Source: Rhodanobacter sp. B05 (GTDB lineage: Bacteria > Pseudomonadota > Gammaproteobacteria > Xanthomonadales > Rhodanobacteraceae). From it: DNA of 64,000 nucleotides. The stretch lies in assembly GCF_002001085.1 (NCBI RefSeq), contig NZ_MUNU01000014.1, forward strand, positions 1-64,000, written 5' to 3'. The translations under genes were made by a program, and so were the position numbers. The notes under the pieces are model-generated. The model worked only from the letters and a program-made list of their open reading frames with translations, had not been told where the DNA came from and ran no database searches. Positions within the stretch are counted from its first letter, which is position 1, and each line of letters starts with the position of its first letter. This document shows positions 1-8,985 of the stretch, piece after piece.

Positions 1-180
1 GAACGGGGCGGGTTTGCTTATTGCCGCAGTCCAGATGGGATAAGTTGGCCTGATCCCGTTCCTGAAAGGGCACTCTGATACGCGTTTTGAACCCGGGTTT
101 TGCGGGATTTTAAATAAACAAAGACAATCCATACATGAATGTGTACAACCCAACTGTTTTTCAGTAGGCCTTTGCGAGCC

Positions 181-732
181 ATGAATAAATTGATCCGAAA
201 GAACAGTGGCTTAAAAAAATTCTTCCTGGGGCCTATGTGCGTTTTCTATTATTATTTCTATGAAAATTATCTACGCATGGGAAGAGCCGAAAGTTACGCA
301 AAAGGTTGGGCGTCAATTTCAGCTATTAATTTGTTCTTGGGTCCTCTGAGTCTGCTTATTATACCTGTGGACTTAGTTAATAATTTTGCCGCGAAAAATA
401 ATATGGTATACTTGCGCGATGGTGGCGAAATTTTATTTCTTATACTAGCTTTTTCATTAATGTTCTTAGGAAATTCGTTACTAAGAAGAAATCACTCGTT
501 TATATTGGCATCAATGACCGGTATTAATCTACCTGAACTTCCCGTAATTTTATCTGTTGTACTGCTATTTGGTATGCCATTAATTATGATTCCGGTGACG
601 CTATATAAAAACCACGCCATTTATGCATTCATATTCATATGCTTTTATTATAGTGCATTTTATGTGGCGTATTTTCGTCGACTTTTAAAAGATGACGAAT
701 CAAAGCCCGGACCAAAGTGCACTTTCACTTGA
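181..732 (+). CDS. Hypothetical AT-rich multi-pass membrane protein
   Basis: I do not recognise the family. The product is about 183 residues, with a lysine-rich N-terminus (MNKLIRKNSGLKKFF) followed by about four hydrophobic stretches (near residues 40-60, 80-100, 120-140 and 145-165 of the product) and a charged C-terminal tail, so an inner-membrane protein is likely. An upstream in-frame ATG at 139 exists, but the ATG at 181 gives a cleaner positively charged start. Base composition is strikingly AT-rich, with many TTT, ATT and AAT codons, unlike every neighbouring gene, which suggests recent acquisition. It has no obvious operon partner: the next gene starts almost 200 bases later and has typical high-GC codon use. 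Function unknown. Confidence 0.6.
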   Translation: MNKLIRKNSGLKKFFLGPMCVFYYYFYENYLRMGRAESYAKGWASISAINLFLGPLSLLIIPVDLVNNFAAKNNMVYLRDGGEILFLILAFSLMFLGNSLLRRNHSFILASMTGINLPELPVILSVVLLFGMPLIMIPVTLYKNHAIYAFIFICFYYSAFYVAYFRRLLKDDESKPGPKCTFT

Positions 733-831
733 TTTGCCTGTCCTGCGCGGGCAGCTGATCTTGGCGGGGCCGGCGCGGCGCTGCAGTTGGGTTTCAATAG
801 CGGAGAACGGGGTTAGCTTCACTTACGACCG

Positions 832-903
832 CAGTCCGGACTGAACAAGTGAAACCGATGCGTCTCTGACGCATGCCTTCGGACTGCAGCCGCCCGTTAC
901 AAT
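832..903 (+). promoter_or_regulatory. Palindromes and candidate promoter ahead of rsmC
   Basis: Two short palindromes lie here: CAGTCCGGACTG at 832-843, and ATGCGTC/GACGCAT arms (858-864 and 868-874) around a TCT centre. A TACAAT hexamer at 898-903 could be a -10 box, which would put the transcript start within a few bases of the TTG start of rsmC. Visual call only; no clear -35 is seen. Confidence 0.3.
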
Positions 904-915
904 GCCCCAATCGCC

Positions 916-2007
916 TTGCCGCCGAAGACCTTAGATGTGACCCCTGCCGGAGTTTTCGCGGCGGCGCCCGATGCGGCGCTGGCTGCCTTATTCGTTCCCT
1001 TTGAAACCGGCGAGCTGGCGTTGCCGGCGGATGGCCGGGCACTGTTCCTGCGCGCGCGGGCCGGCGTGCGCCTGCGTGAAATGGCGCGGCCAGGCTGGCT
1101 GTGCGAGCAGAGTTTCCTGCCGTTTGCGGACGAGCTGGCGCGCAATGGCCTGCGCGTGGGCGAGCCGGAGCCGGGTGAGCGGTTTTCGTTGGTCATGCTG
1201 TTGCCGCCACGTCAGCGCGACGAGGCGCGTGCGCTGTTTGTGCGTGCGCTGAACCTGCTCGCGCCGGGCGGCACGCTGCTGGCCAGCATGGCGAATACGG
1301 AAGGTGCGAAATCGGGCGAGGCCGATCTGGCGCGGCTGACTGGCGGCGCGCAGCACCTGTCCAAGCACAAGTGTCGGGTGTTCTGGAGCACGCCGGGTGT
1401 AACCAGTATCGATCAGGCGTTGCTCGCCGAATGGCTGGTGCTGGATGCGCCGCGCGAGATCGCCGACGGCCACGTCAGCCGGCCGGGGCTGTTTGCGTGG
1501 GATCGCGTCGATCGCGCCTCGGCGTTGCTGGCTGGGCATCTGCCGCCGGACCTGCATGGCCGGGTGGCGGATCTGGGCGCGGGTTATGGCTATCTGGCCG
1601 GCCAGGTGATCGCACGTTGCCCGCGGGTCGCGGCGATCGACCTGTACGAGGCCGAGGCGCGTGCGCTGGAGCCGGCGCGGATCAACCTGGCGCGGGCGCA
1701 GCGCGCGTGTGGTCGCGAGGTGGCGGTGGCGCTGCACTGGCATGATGTGACGCGCGGCTTGCCGCAGCGCTACGACGCGATCGTCAGCAATCCGCCGTTC
1801 CACCAGGGTCGCGCCGACCTGCCGGAGCTTGGCCGTGCCTTCATCACCAGCGCGGCGGATGCGCTGGTGCCGGATGGCCGTTTGCTGCTGGTGGCGAACC
1901 GGCACCTGCCATACGAGGCGGTGCTGGGCCAGCGCTTTCGCGAGGTGCGCACGCTGGTGACGCAGGAGGGATTCAAGGTGATCGAGGCGACGGGAGTACG
2001 CGCATGA
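916..2007 (+). CDS. rsmC: 16S rRNA (guanine(1207)-N2)-methyltransferase RsmC
   Basis: RsmC/RlmG-family class I SAM-dependent methyltransferase that modifies a guanine of 16S rRNA in the 30S subunit. The product is about 363 residues, close to the family's ~340. It has the usual duplicated layout: a degenerate N-terminal MTase-like half, then a catalytic half with SAM motif I (VADLGAGYGYLAG) and the N2-guanine MTase signature SNPPFHQGR. The open start is a TTG at 916; a GTG a few codons in is an alternative, and no strong Shine-Dalgarno decides between them. The stop overlaps the ATG of rsuA (ATGA), so the two rRNA-modification genes are translationally coupled. Family assignment is firm; the exact target base is taken from the family. 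Confidence 0.88.
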   Translation: MPPKTLDVTPAGVFAAAPDAALAALFVPFETGELALPADGRALFLRARAGVRLREMARPGWLCEQSFLPFADELARNGLRVGEPEPGERFSLVMLLPPRQRDEARALFVRALNLLAPGGTLLASMANTEGAKSGEADLARLTGGAQHLSKHKCRVFWSTPGVTSIDQALLAEWLVLDAPREIADGHVSRPGLFAWDRVDRASALLAGHLPPDLHGRVADLGAGYGYLAGQVIARCPRVAAIDLYEAEARALEPARINLARAQRACGREVAVALHWHDVTRGLPQRYDAIVSNPPFHQGRADLPELGRAFITSAADALVPDGRLLLVANRHLPYEAVLGQRFREVRTLVTQEGFKVIEATGVRA

Positions 2008-2717
2008 AGCTGGTGAAGCTGATCGCCAACCTCGGTTACGGCAGCCGCAAGGACGTGACCCAGTTGTTCCGCAGCGGGCGCATCACCGATGCGGATGGCG
2101 AGGTGCTGTACGCGGACGATGTGGTGGCGTACGAGACGATCCGCGTCGACGACGAGCCGCTGGATCCACCGCCGGGCCTGGTGCTGATGATGAACAAGCC
2201 GCTGGGTGTCACCTGCTCGCGCAAGGATCCGGGCCGTCTGGTCTACGACCTGCTGCCGCCGCGCTACAGCGTGCGTTCGCCGGCGCTGTCCACGGTGGGC
2301 CGGCTCGATCGCGATACCTCGGGCCTGTTGCTGTTCACCGACGATGGCGCGCTGCTGCACCGAATCATCGCGCCGAAGGCGCAGGTGACCAAGGTGTACG
2401 AAGCCACCCTGGCGCAGGATCTGCGCGGCGACGAAGGCCAGTTGTTTGCCAGCGGCACGCTGCTGCTGGAGACGGAAAAGGAACCGCTGGCGCCGGCCGT
2501 GCTCGACGTGCTGGGGCCGCGCCATGCGCGCCTCAGCGTCACCGAAGGGCGTTACCACCAGGTGCGCCGGATGTTCGCCGCCGCCGGCAATCACGTCGAA
2601 AGCTTGCAGCGGATCTCGGTGGGCGCGCTCGCACTGGGCGATCTGCCCGTGGGTGAATGGCGTGCCCTGCCTCCGGAAGAGGTGGTCTCGATCTTCGCCG
2701 CCGCCCCCGACCGGTAG
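2004..2717 (+). CDS. rsuA: 16S rRNA pseudouridine(516) synthase RsuA
   Basis: Converts uridine 516 of 16S rRNA to pseudouridine during small-subunit assembly. The 237-residue product begins with an S4 RNA-binding domain (about residues 1-55) followed by a RsuA/RluB/E/F-type catalytic domain. The catalytic aspartate lies in GRLDRDTSGLLL, and the downstream signature GRYHQVRRMF is present. Translation is coupled to rsmC by a four-base overlap. The TAG stop codon is also the TAG of the GTAG end of a REP-type palindrome, so the repeat directly abuts and terminates the gene. Confidence 0.93.
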   Translation: MKLVKLIANLGYGSRKDVTQLFRSGRITDADGEVLYADDVVAYETIRVDDEPLDPPPGLVLMMNKPLGVTCSRKDPGRLVYDLLPPRYSVRSPALSTVGRLDRDTSGLLLFTDDGALLHRIIAPKAQVTKVYEATLAQDLRGDEGQLFASGTLLLETEKEPLAPAVLDVLGPRHARLSVTEGRYHQVRRMFAAAGNHVESLQRISVGALALGDLPVGEWRALPPEEVVSIFAAAPDR

Positions 2718-2820
2718 GAGCCTGCTCGCGGGCGATGCTCTTTGCAAGGAATTTGGGATGACCAGACGTTCGTCTGTTGAAAACCGGGATTTGCAAGAGC
2801 ATCGCCCGCGGGCGGGCTAC
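2714..2820. repeat. REP doublet (GTAG type) filling the rsuA-ykgJ gap
   Basis: Two inverted copies of a REP-like palindrome occupy the whole intergenic space. The left copy starts GTAGGAGCCTGCTCGCGGGC at 2714 and continues into GATGCTCTTTGCAA. The right copy is its inverted counterpart, ending GGGCGGGCTAC at 2820. Between them is a small hairpin (CAGAC-GTTC-GTCTG). The GTAG at each end contains the stop codon of the flanking gene on that strand. GTAG-headed REPs of this kind are known from Xanthomonadales and pseudomonads. As RNA, the doublet would fold into a strong hairpin suitable for stopping both convergent transcripts. Confidence 0.85.
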
Positions 2821-3149
2821 AGGATGTGCACCGCGGTGGGGATGTTCGCGCCGAACCATTTGTGCCGCTCGTCGCGGCAGCTCGGGCTGCCCATCGCGAA
2901 CTTGCGGCAGATCGTGGGGCGGTCTTCGTAGATGGTGCAGCGGGAGGTGTTCGGATCGACCGCGGCGCACCAGCCGTCCTCACCCTTGGCGAGGGTTTCC
3001 ATGCCGCGCTCGTCGCGCGCGATCAGCCACGTCGGCACATGGTCCTCGGGCATCAGCACCACGGTGAGGCGGCAGCACACGGCCTCGCACGTCGTGCATT
3101 GCACGCTGGGGTCGACGGCTTGTTCATAGGGGTCGGCAGAGGTGATCAC
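2817..3149 (-). CDS. YkgJ family cysteine-cluster protein
   Basis: Small (110 residues) UPF0153/YkgJ-type protein, presumed to bind a zinc ion or an iron-sulfur cluster through conserved cysteines. The N-terminal cluster C-x2-C-x3-CC (QCTTCEAVCC) and later cysteines in WCAAV, RCTIYEDRPTICRKF and SPSC match the family pattern. The RCTIYEDRPTICR segment is especially characteristic. Biochemical role is not established for the family. The gene converges on rsuA, and its TAG stop is provided by the right-hand REP copy. The ATG at 3149 gives the usual family length. Confidence 0.85.
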   Translation of the reverse strand: MITSADPYEQAVDPSVQCTTCEAVCCRLTVVLMPEDHVPTWLIARDERGMETLAKGEDGWCAAVDPNTSRCTIYEDRPTICRKFAMGSPSCRDERHKWFGANIPTAVHIL

Positions 3150-3196
3150 GCGTCAGCATGACGATACCGGCCTGAACGCTTTGTTGCGCTGCCGGT

Positions 3197-3787
3197 TCAG
3201 TCGGTCTCGTCGCGCCACAGCGCCTGCCAGCCGTCCCGGCCAAGCCGTTGCAGGGTCTCTATGTTGCGCCGGTAGATCGCGTCGGTGTCGCTCATCTGTT
3301 CCATTGCGCGCTCCACGCTGGCTTCGCGCAGCAGGTGCAGGGTGGGGAAGGGCGAGCGGTTGCTGAAGTTCTCGATCGCATCGGGGGCGCTGTCGGCGAA
3401 CTGGTATTGCGGGTGGAAGCTGGCGACCTGCCATGTGCCTTCCAGCCCCAACGTCTGCAGCGCGGCATCGGCCACGTCGAGGAAATCGTTGTAGTCGAGG
3501 AAATCGTTCAGCACGAACGGGTGGATCAGCAGGCCGGTCTCGCATTCGTCCGCGCTCAGCGCATCGAGCGATTGCAATTCGCCGCACAGATCATCCAGCA
3601 AGGCGTCGGTGTCGCGCGCCTGGCTCACCCGCAGCCGCAGCTTGCCCTGCACATGCGGCGCACGGGCGAACGGGCACAGGTTCAGTCCGATCACCGCCCG
3701 TTCCAGCCAGCGGACGGTGTCGGCCAGGTAAGGCGCGTCGGCGGGCAGGGCGTCGGCGTTGAGTTCACTGCCGGACAGGGAGTTCAT
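3197..3787 (-). CDS. DUF1415 domain-containing protein
   Basis: Conserved protein of about 196 residues, assigned to DUF1415 from ERAVIGLNLCPFARAPHVQGKLRLRVS near the N-terminus and the later HPQYQFADSAPDAIENFSNRSPFPTLHLLRE segment (shown here to identify it, each part well conserved in the family as I know it). The reading frame stays open a further 47 codons upstream, but that extension is proline/glycine-rich and low in complexity; the ATG at 3787 (MNSLSGSELNAD) fits family length. Function is unknown. It is followed after a short gap by ykgJ on the same strand and may be co-transcribed with it. Confidence 0.85.
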   Translation of the reverse strand: MNSLSGSELNADALPADAPYLADTVRWLERAVIGLNLCPFARAPHVQGKLRLRVSQARDTDALLDDLCGELQSLDALSADECETGLLIHPFVLNDFLDYNDFLDVADAALQTLGLEGTWQVASFHPQYQFADSAPDAIENFSNRSPFPTLHLLREASVERAMEQMSDTDAIYRRNIETLQRLGRDGWQALWRDETD

Positions 3788-4483
3788 GCAGATTTTGCCG
3801 GAGTCGGGCGGGCCACTATAACGGCTGTCGAGCGGGTGGCGCGGGCGGCTTGCGCCTGTCCCCCCGACACCCGGAAGGCAAACCTGATCTAATGACGACC
3901 CCGCGCAAGGTTCGCCGGGCGGCTCCACCTCATCGGCGCGGCCGCATGCCCGCCACGATGGCGTCCCGATCTGGAATCACCTTTGGATGGCTTGACCCGC
4001 ACAATCCGAGACGACTTGCGCGACCGCGGCCCGGAGTTCCCGGCAGCCGCAGGCCGCGCGCTCGTGCACGGTGCGGCGAAACCCTCGCCGGCGCAGAACG
4101 ATGTGCGTGGCAGGCCGGGTCGTGCTGGCGACATGCCGCTGGCGCCTCGTGTCGTGGTGGGACGTCCCCGGCCGCGCCCCGATGCCGGCGCATGCCAGGC
4201 ATCGGGCAGGGCCCGGCCGGTGCCTGCGGATTTTCCGGCAGCGCAACGCCGCCGCGGTCAGGCGTTGCGGATTGATTTGAAGTCGTGGTGGCGCGCCTGT
4301 CTTGCGCACGTGCAGAAACGCTGGTCGAGTCCTGCCACGCTGCTTCCGTTGTCTGCTGCCGCTTCGTCGATCCACCCGCGGCCCGCGCGCGGCCGCACCC
4401 CGCCGACCGCGTTGCGGCCACTGGCGGACGGCTGGTTGCTGCCGCCGGCCTGGCCGCTGGATGGCTTGCAATCGGCCTGCGGG
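3788..4483. other. Long gap with no supported gene
   Basis: About 700 GC-rich bases between the divergent DUF1415 gene and the transglycosylase gene. The transglycosylase frame stays open back to an ATG at 3983, but the translated stretch is Arg/Pro/Ala-rich with no recognisable domain, and competing open frames exist on both strands, as expected for GC-rich non-coding DNA. A TATAGT on the minus strand near 3812 could be part of the DUF1415 promoter. I see no RNA gene or repeat. Confidence 0.4.
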
Positions 4484-5371
4484 ATGCGCATCGCGGCGTG
4501 GGCGCGGCGAGCGTTCGCGCTTCCACGGTTGGCCGTCGCCCGGCAACGGCTCGCGATGGGCCTCGTCATCGCCGGCGTGGTCGCTGCCGCCCTGATCGGG
4601 TGGCGGATCGGACCTGCGCCAACGCCGGCGCGATCGTCATCATCATCGGTGGCGCTGGCCGGGGTATCCGTTCGCTCAACCGTCGCTGCACGCATGCCGT
4701 CGTTGTTGCCGCCGCGGCCGGTGCCGGCGTCGAGTCGAGCGGTCGCTGCGTCGGCGAGCGGACCGGCCCCGGCGTTGTCCGCCGACCGTGCGCCGACCGC
4801 TGCTGCCCGCAACCTGCTCGCCGATGTCAGCACGATGGATCTGATGATGCCGGTCGCCGAGCCCGATCTGGACATCACCTCCCGGCACAGCCTGTGGTCG
4901 CAGGTCGGCAAGGCGTCAGGTGTCGATCCGCTGCTGCTCTACAGCGTGGCCCTGGTGGAATCGAAGGCGTTGTATCCGGATGGCAAGGTTGCCCCGACAC
5001 CCTGGTTGTTCCGCGTCAACGATCACCTGGTGCGCGGCGACCGCCATGACGTGCAACTGGCGATGGCGGCGGCGAGCCAGTTTGGTTCGGCCGTGCAGGA
5101 TGTCGGCATCATGCAGGTCTACTACCCGATGCACCGGGATGCGGTGCGCGACCCGCTGGCCCTGCTCAATCCGCGCACCAACATCACGGTGGCGGCGAAA
5201 ATCCTGCGCGACGGCATGCACGAGACCCATGACCGGGTGCTCGGCGTGGGCTATTACCACAGCCATACGCCGGCGCTGGCGCGCGACTACGGCACCCTGG
5301 TGCTGACTGTCTACAAGCGGCTGAAGACGATTTATCGCCCGGCGGCCGGCCAGGAAGTCGTGGCGGGCTGA
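4484..5371 (+). CDS. Secreted/membrane-anchored lytic transglycosylase (SLT domain)
   Basis: Predicted peptidoglycan lytic transglycosylase, cleaving the MurNAc-GlcNAc bond in the periplasm. From the ATG at 4484 the product is about 295 residues: a short basic N-terminus, one hydrophobic helix (MGLVIAGVVAAALIGW), an Ala/Pro/Ser-rich linker, then a C-terminal goose-lysozyme-like SLT domain. Signature elements are the putative catalytic Glu in SVALVESKALYP, the GIMQ motif (DVGIMQVYYPMH) and the NPRTNITVAAKIL helix. The start is uncertain: 3983, 4484 and 4556 are all in frame, and I prefer 4484 because it leaves a normal signal anchor. It stands alone, upstream of selO. Confidence 0.75.
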   Translation: MRIAAWARRAFALPRLAVARQRLAMGLVIAGVVAAALIGWRIGPAPTPARSSSSSVALAGVSVRSTVAARMPSLLPPRPVPASSRAVAASASGPAPALSADRAPTAAARNLLADVSTMDLMMPVAEPDLDITSRHSLWSQVGKASGVDPLLLYSVALVESKALYPDGKVAPTPWLFRVNDHLVRGDRHDVQLAMAAASQFGSAVQDVGIMQVYYPMHRDAVRDPLALLNPRTNITVAAKILRDGMHETHDRVLGVGYYHSHTPALARDYGTLVLTVYKRLKTIYRPAAGQEVVAG

Positions 5372-5464
5372 GTCGCATCGCGGCGATGCCGGGCGCGGCC
5401 CGACCTTGCATCGGACGCGTCGCGCCCGGATATAGGTGGCAGTGTTTCCCCCGGTGCGCCTTGC

Positions 5465-7024
5465 ATGCCTGACCTGCAGTTCGACAACACGTTCGTGCGC
5501 GAGCTGCCCGGCGATCCGGAGCAGGGACTGCGCCTGCGCCAGGTCGAGGGTGCGCTCCATTCAAGTGTGCAGCCAACGCCGGTCGCCGCACCGCGCCTGC
5601 TGGCGCATTCGACGGAGATGGCTGCGCGCCTGGGTTTCAGCGAGGATTTCGTCGCGTCGCCGCGTTTCGCCGAGGTGTTCGGCGGCAACGCGTTGCTGGA
5701 TGGCATGCAGCCGTATGCGGCGAACTACGGTGGCCACCAGTTCGGCCACTGGGCCGGGCAGCTCGGCGATGGCCGCGCCATTTCGCTTGGCGAGGTGATC
5801 AATACTGCCGGCGAGCGCTGGGAACTGCAGTTGAAAGGTGCGGGGCTGACGCCGTATTCGCGCGGCGCGGATGGTCGCGCGGTGCTGCGTTCGTCGGTGC
5901 GCGAATTCCTGTGCAGCGAAGCGATGCATCACCTGGGCGTGCCGACCACGCGCGCCCTGAGCCTGGTCGACACCGGCGAGCCGGTGCTGCGCGACATGTT
6001 CTACGACGGCCATGCGGCACCGGAACCGGGTGCGATCGTGTGCCGGGTGGCGCCGTCGTTCATCCGTTTCGGCAATTTCGAGCTGCCGGCCTCGCGCGGC
6101 GACGTCGGCTTGCTGCAGCAACTGGTCGAATTCACCATCCGCCGCGATTTTCCCGAACTCGCGGGGCAGGGCGAGGTGCTCTACGCCGAATGGTTCGCCC
6201 AGGTCTGCGAACGCACCGCCACCATGCTCGCGCACTGGATGCGGGTGGGCTTCGTGCATGGCGTGATGAACACCGACAACATGTCGATCCTCGGCCTCAC
6301 CATCGACTACGGCCCGTACGGCTGGATCGACAACTTCGACCCGGATTGGACGCCGAACACCACCGACGCGCAGCGTCGCCGCTATCGCTTTGGCCAGCAG
6401 CCCAATGTGGCGTGGTGGAACCTGAGCCGGCTGGCCGGCGCGCTGGCGCCGCTGTTCGCCGACGTGACACCGCTGCAGGCCGGGCTGGACCGCTATGCGC
6501 AGGCTTATGCCGCAGCTGATCGCGCCAACATCGCGGCCAAGCTGGGGCTGGCCGAGTGCCGCGACGCGGACGTCGCGTTGATGCAGCAGTTGCACGAGCT
6601 GATGAGCACCGCCGAGATCGACATGACGCTGTGGTTCCGCGCACTGGCCGAGGTCGATCCGCAGGCGCCGACGCTCGAACCGATGCACGAGGCGTTCTAC
6701 GACGAGGCGAAACGGCGCGAGGCCGAGCCGGCGCTCGCGGACTGGCTGGCCCGTTATGCGGTGCGTGTGACCGACGATCGGTGGTCGGAGTCGGAGCGCC
6801 GTGCATGCATGCGGGCGGCGAACCCGCGGTATGTGCTGCGCAACTATCTGGCGCAGCAGGCGATCGATCAGGCCACGCAAGGCGACCCTTCCGGCATCCA
6901 CGAACTGCTCGCCGTGCTGCGCCACCCCTACGACGATCAACCCGGTCGCGAAGCATTTGCCCGGAAGCGGCCTGACTGGGCCCGGCACAAGGCCGGTTGC
7001 TCGATGCTCTCGTGCAGTTCGTGA
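5465..7024 (+). CDS. selO: Protein adenylyltransferase SelO (YdiU/UPF0061), cysteine form
   Basis: SelO is a pseudokinase-fold enzyme that transfers AMP from ATP to Ser/Thr/Tyr of target proteins and is linked to redox stress. The 519-residue product matches full family length and carries hallmark segments: [57 protein letters not shown] and the metal/nucleotide region [20 protein letters not shown]. The C-terminus ends SMLSCSS; the cysteine three from the end occupies the place of the selenocysteine in animal SELENOO. An ATG start follows closely on a short intergenic gap; no operon partner is seen. A hairpin just after the stop is shared with the convergent tRNA gene. Confidence 0.93.
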   Translation: MPDLQFDNTFVRELPGDPEQGLRLRQVEGALHSSVQPTPVAAPRLLAHSTEMAARLGFSEDFVASPRFAEVFGGNALLDGMQPYAANYGGHQFGHWAGQLGDGRAISLGEVINTAGERWELQLKGAGLTPYSRGADGRAVLRSSVREFLCSEAMHHLGVPTTRALSLVDTGEPVLRDMFYDGHAAPEPGAIVCRVAPSFIRFGNFELPASRGDVGLLQQLVEFTIRRDFPELAGQGEVLYAEWFAQVCERTATMLAHWMRVGFVHGVMNTDNMSILGLTIDYGPYGWIDNFDPDWTPNTTDAQRRRYRFGQQPNVAWWNLSRLAGALAPLFADVTPLQAGLDRYAQAYAAADRANIAAKLGLAECRDADVALMQQLHELMSTAEIDMTLWFRALAEVDPQAPTLEPMHEAFYDEAKRREAEPALADWLARYAVRVTDDRWSESERRACMRAANPRYVLRNYLAQQAIDQATQGDPSGIHELLAVLRHPYDDQPGREAFARKRPDWARHKAGCSMLSCSS

Positions 7025-7041
7025 GCCCGCGCCGCAGCCGG

Positions 7042-7075
7042 AAAAGCACAAGGGCCGGCATGGCCGACCCTTGTG
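7042..7075 (-). terminator. Rho-independent terminator of tRNA-Arg (possibly bidirectional)
   Basis: Stem CACAAGGG (7047-7054) pairs with CCCTTGTG (7068-7075), extended inward by CCGGC/GCCG around CATG. On the minus strand it is followed by TTTTCC (complement of 7040-7045), giving a classical terminator directly downstream of the tRNA. It also lies just after the selO stop on the plus strand. Confidence 0.8.
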
Positions 7076-7086
7076 TTCGTTGCAGT

Positions 7087-7163
7087 TGGTGCCCCCGATA
7101 CGATTCGAACGTACGACCTGTCCCTTAGGAGGGGACCGCTCTATCCAACTGAGCTACGAGGGC
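7087..7163 (-). tRNA. tRNA-Arg (anticodon CCU)
   Basis: A complete 77-nt tRNA on the minus strand including an encoded CCA. The acceptor stem GCCCTCG pairs with CGGGGGC, the discriminator is A, and CCA follows. D-loop GTAGCTCAGTTGGATAGAGC, anticodon loop with CTCCTAAG (anticodon CCU, reading AGG) and T-arm GTTCGAATC are all as expected. It decodes the rare AGG arginine codon. A rho-independent terminator follows at once. Confidence 0.96.
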
Positions 7164-7248
7164 GGGGCTGCGATTTTCGCATGGATCGCGCGGCGGTGCG
7201 ATTGAGCGCGCTCGCCGAAGAGCAGGATCACGAGCGACCCCGCCCCGG

Positions 7249-7298
7249 CCCTCCCCTGCGGGCAGGGAGGGAGTCACTTGGTCCACCCCTGCTAGAAT
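7249..7298. promoter_or_regulatory. GC-rich hairpin and candidate -10 box ahead of the ALDH gene
   Basis: CCTCCCCTG and CAGGGAGG arms around CGGG form a hairpin at 7250-7270; the sequence resembles half of the CTCTCCCC-type repeats near 19.0 and 45.2 kb but is degenerate. TAGAAT at 7293-7298 could be a -10 hexamer for the dehydrogenase gene; I see no convincing -35. Confidence 0.35.
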
Positions 7299-7358
7299 GG
7301 GCAATTTCCCGCTTTCCATTCACGGTGCCGGCAGGCATCGCACGTCCAGGAGACATCC

Positions 7359-8894
7359 ATGTCCCATGCAATTCTCAGCGCGCTCGGCCTTGCCGGCGAG
7401 CAGTCCGGCAGCTACCTCGGTCAGGGCGAGTGGTCGAAGACCACCGACGCCGGCGCGCTGCAGCCGGTGAACCCGGCCACCGGCGAGGTGCTCGGCACGG
7501 TGCATGCGTCCAGCGCGGCCGATTATGAAGTGATCGTCAAGCGCGCCCAGGCAGCGTTCATGGTGTGGCGCACCACGCCCGCGCCGGCACGGGGCGAAGC
7601 GGTGCGCCTGTGTGGCGAGGCGCTGCGCAAGCACAAGGATGCGCTCGGTTCGCTGGTCGCGCTGGAGATGGGCAAGATCAAGCCCGAGGGCGATGGCGAA
7701 GTGCAGGAGATGATCGACATCGCCGATTTCGCGGTGGGCCAGAGCCGCATGATGTACGGCGCCACCATGCATTCGGAGCGTCCCGGTCATCGCATGTACG
7801 ACCAGTACCACCCGCTCGGCCTGGTCGGCATCATCAGCGCGTTCAACTTCCCGGTCGCGGTGTGGGCGTGGAACGCGATGCTGGCGACCATCGCCGGCGA
7901 CATCTGCATCTGGAAGCCGTCGCCGAAGACGCCGCTGTCCGCCATCGCCACCATGAAGATCTGCAACGACGCGCTGAAGGCAGGCGGTTACCCGGACCTG
8001 TTCTTCCTGTTCAACGACGCCGGCACCGATCTGTCGCAGGCCTTCGTCGACGACCGGCGCGTGGCACTGATCAGCTTCACCGGCTCGACCAAGGTCGGCC
8101 GCATGGTCGGCGAGCGCGTGGCGCAGCGCATGGGCCGTTCGCTGCTGGAGCTGGGCGGCAACAACGCGATCATCCTAGACGAGTCGGCCGACCTGAAACT
8201 GGCGATCCCCGGCATCGTGTTCGGCGCGGTCGGCACCGCCGGCCAGCGCTGCACCACCACGCGCCGGCTGTTTGTGCACGAGTCGATCTACAAGAACGTC
8301 TTGGAGACCCTGGTCAAGGCGTACAAGCAGGTCGAGGGCAAGATCGGCGATCCGACCCTGGCCACCACGCTGATGGGCCCGCTCAACAGCCAGGAAGCGG
8401 TGCAGGGTTACCTCACTGCGATCGAGAAGGCCAAGGCAGCCGGCGGCACGATCGCCACCGGCGGCGCGGCATTGACCGATCGCAAGGGCAACTTCGTGCT
8501 GCCGACGATCGTCACCGGCATCGCGAACTCGCATGAAGTCGTGCAGACCGAGACCTTCGCGCCGATCCTCTACGTGATGAAGTTCAAGCACCTGGACGAG
8601 GCGATCGAGCTGCAGAACGGCGTGCCGCAGGGCCTGTCGTCGGCGATCTTCACGCAGGACCTGAAGTCGGCCGAGAAGTACCTGTCGGCCGCCGGTTCGG
8701 ATTGCGGCATCGCCAACGTCAACATCGGCACCTCGGGCGCCGAGATCGGCGGCGCGTTCGGCGGCGAGAAGGAAACCGGCGGCGGTCGCGAATCCGGCTC
8801 GGATGCGTGGAAGGTCTACATGCGCCGCCAGACCAACACCATCAACTACTCCGATTCGCTGCCGCTGGCCCAAGGGATCAAGTTCGACCTGTAG
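7359..8894 (+). CDS. ALDH7-family aldehyde dehydrogenase (alpha-aminoadipic semialdehyde / piperideine-6-carboxylate type)
   Basis: NAD(P)-dependent aldehyde dehydrogenase of 511 residues. The catalytic cysteine is C298 in [11 protein letters not shown] and the general base E264 in [10 protein letters not shown]. The NNAI segment and the [20 protein letters not shown] region are typical of the ALDH7/antiquitin group, which oxidises alpha-aminoadipic semialdehyde in lysine catabolism; relatives also act on betaine aldehyde and lipid aldehydes, so the substrate is inferred only. A good Shine-Dalgarno (AGGAG near 7348) precedes the ATG. The stop codon TAG lies in a GTAG that begins a hairpin sequence (8891-8942). 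No lysine-pathway neighbours are present. Confidence 0.88.
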   Translation: MSHAILSALGLAGEQSGSYLGQGEWSKTTDAGALQPVNPATGEVLGTVHASSAADYEVIVKRAQAAFMVWRTTPAPARGEAVRLCGEALRKHKDALGSLVALEMGKIKPEGDGEVQEMIDIADFAVGQSRMMYGATMHSERPGHRMYDQYHPLGLVGIISAFNFPVAVWAWNAMLATIAGDICIWKPSPKTPLSAIATMKICNDALKAGGYPDLFFLFNDAGTDLSQAFVDDRRVALISFTGSTKVGRMVGERVAQRMGRSLLELGGNNAIILDESADLKLAIPGIVFGAVGTAGQRCTTTRRLFVHESIYKNVLETLVKAYKQVEGKIGDPTLATTLMGPLNSQEAVQGYLTAIEKAKAAGGTIATGGAALTDRKGNFVLPTIVTGIANSHEVVQTETFAPILYVMKFKHLDEAIELQNGVPQGLSSAIFTQDLKSAEKYLSAAGSDCGIANVNIGTSGAEIGGAFGGEKETGGGRESGSDAWKVYMRRQTNTINYSDSLPLAQGIKFDL

Positions 8895-8942
8895 GGGACA
8901 ACGCGCTCGCGGGCAGTTCACCGCCCGCGGGCGATCACGCTA
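8891..8942. repeat. GTAG...CTAC hairpin at the end of the ALDH gene (REP relative or terminator)
   Basis: The segment opens with GTAG (containing the ALDH stop codon) and closes with CTAC. Inside, CGCGGGC (8908-8914) pairs with GCCCGCG (8923-8929). It shares GCTCGCGGGC with the REP doublet at 2714-2820 but is otherwise diverged. It probably acts as a transcription end. Confidence 0.55.
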
Positions 8943-8985
8943 CGATGCGCATCACGCCGTCCCGGCGCGATGAGTGAGCAGACAG

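Noticed and set aside
3983-4483. N-terminal extension of the lytic transglycosylase by 167 residues
   Set aside because: Arg/Pro/Ala-rich and featureless; all frames on both strands are open here, as in GC-rich non-coding DNA. I kept the shorter start but note it is unproven.
7003-7024. SelO as a true selenoprotein
   Set aside because: The position corresponding to selenocysteine is encoded by a cysteine codon (TGC), and the gene ends at a normal TGA after two serines.
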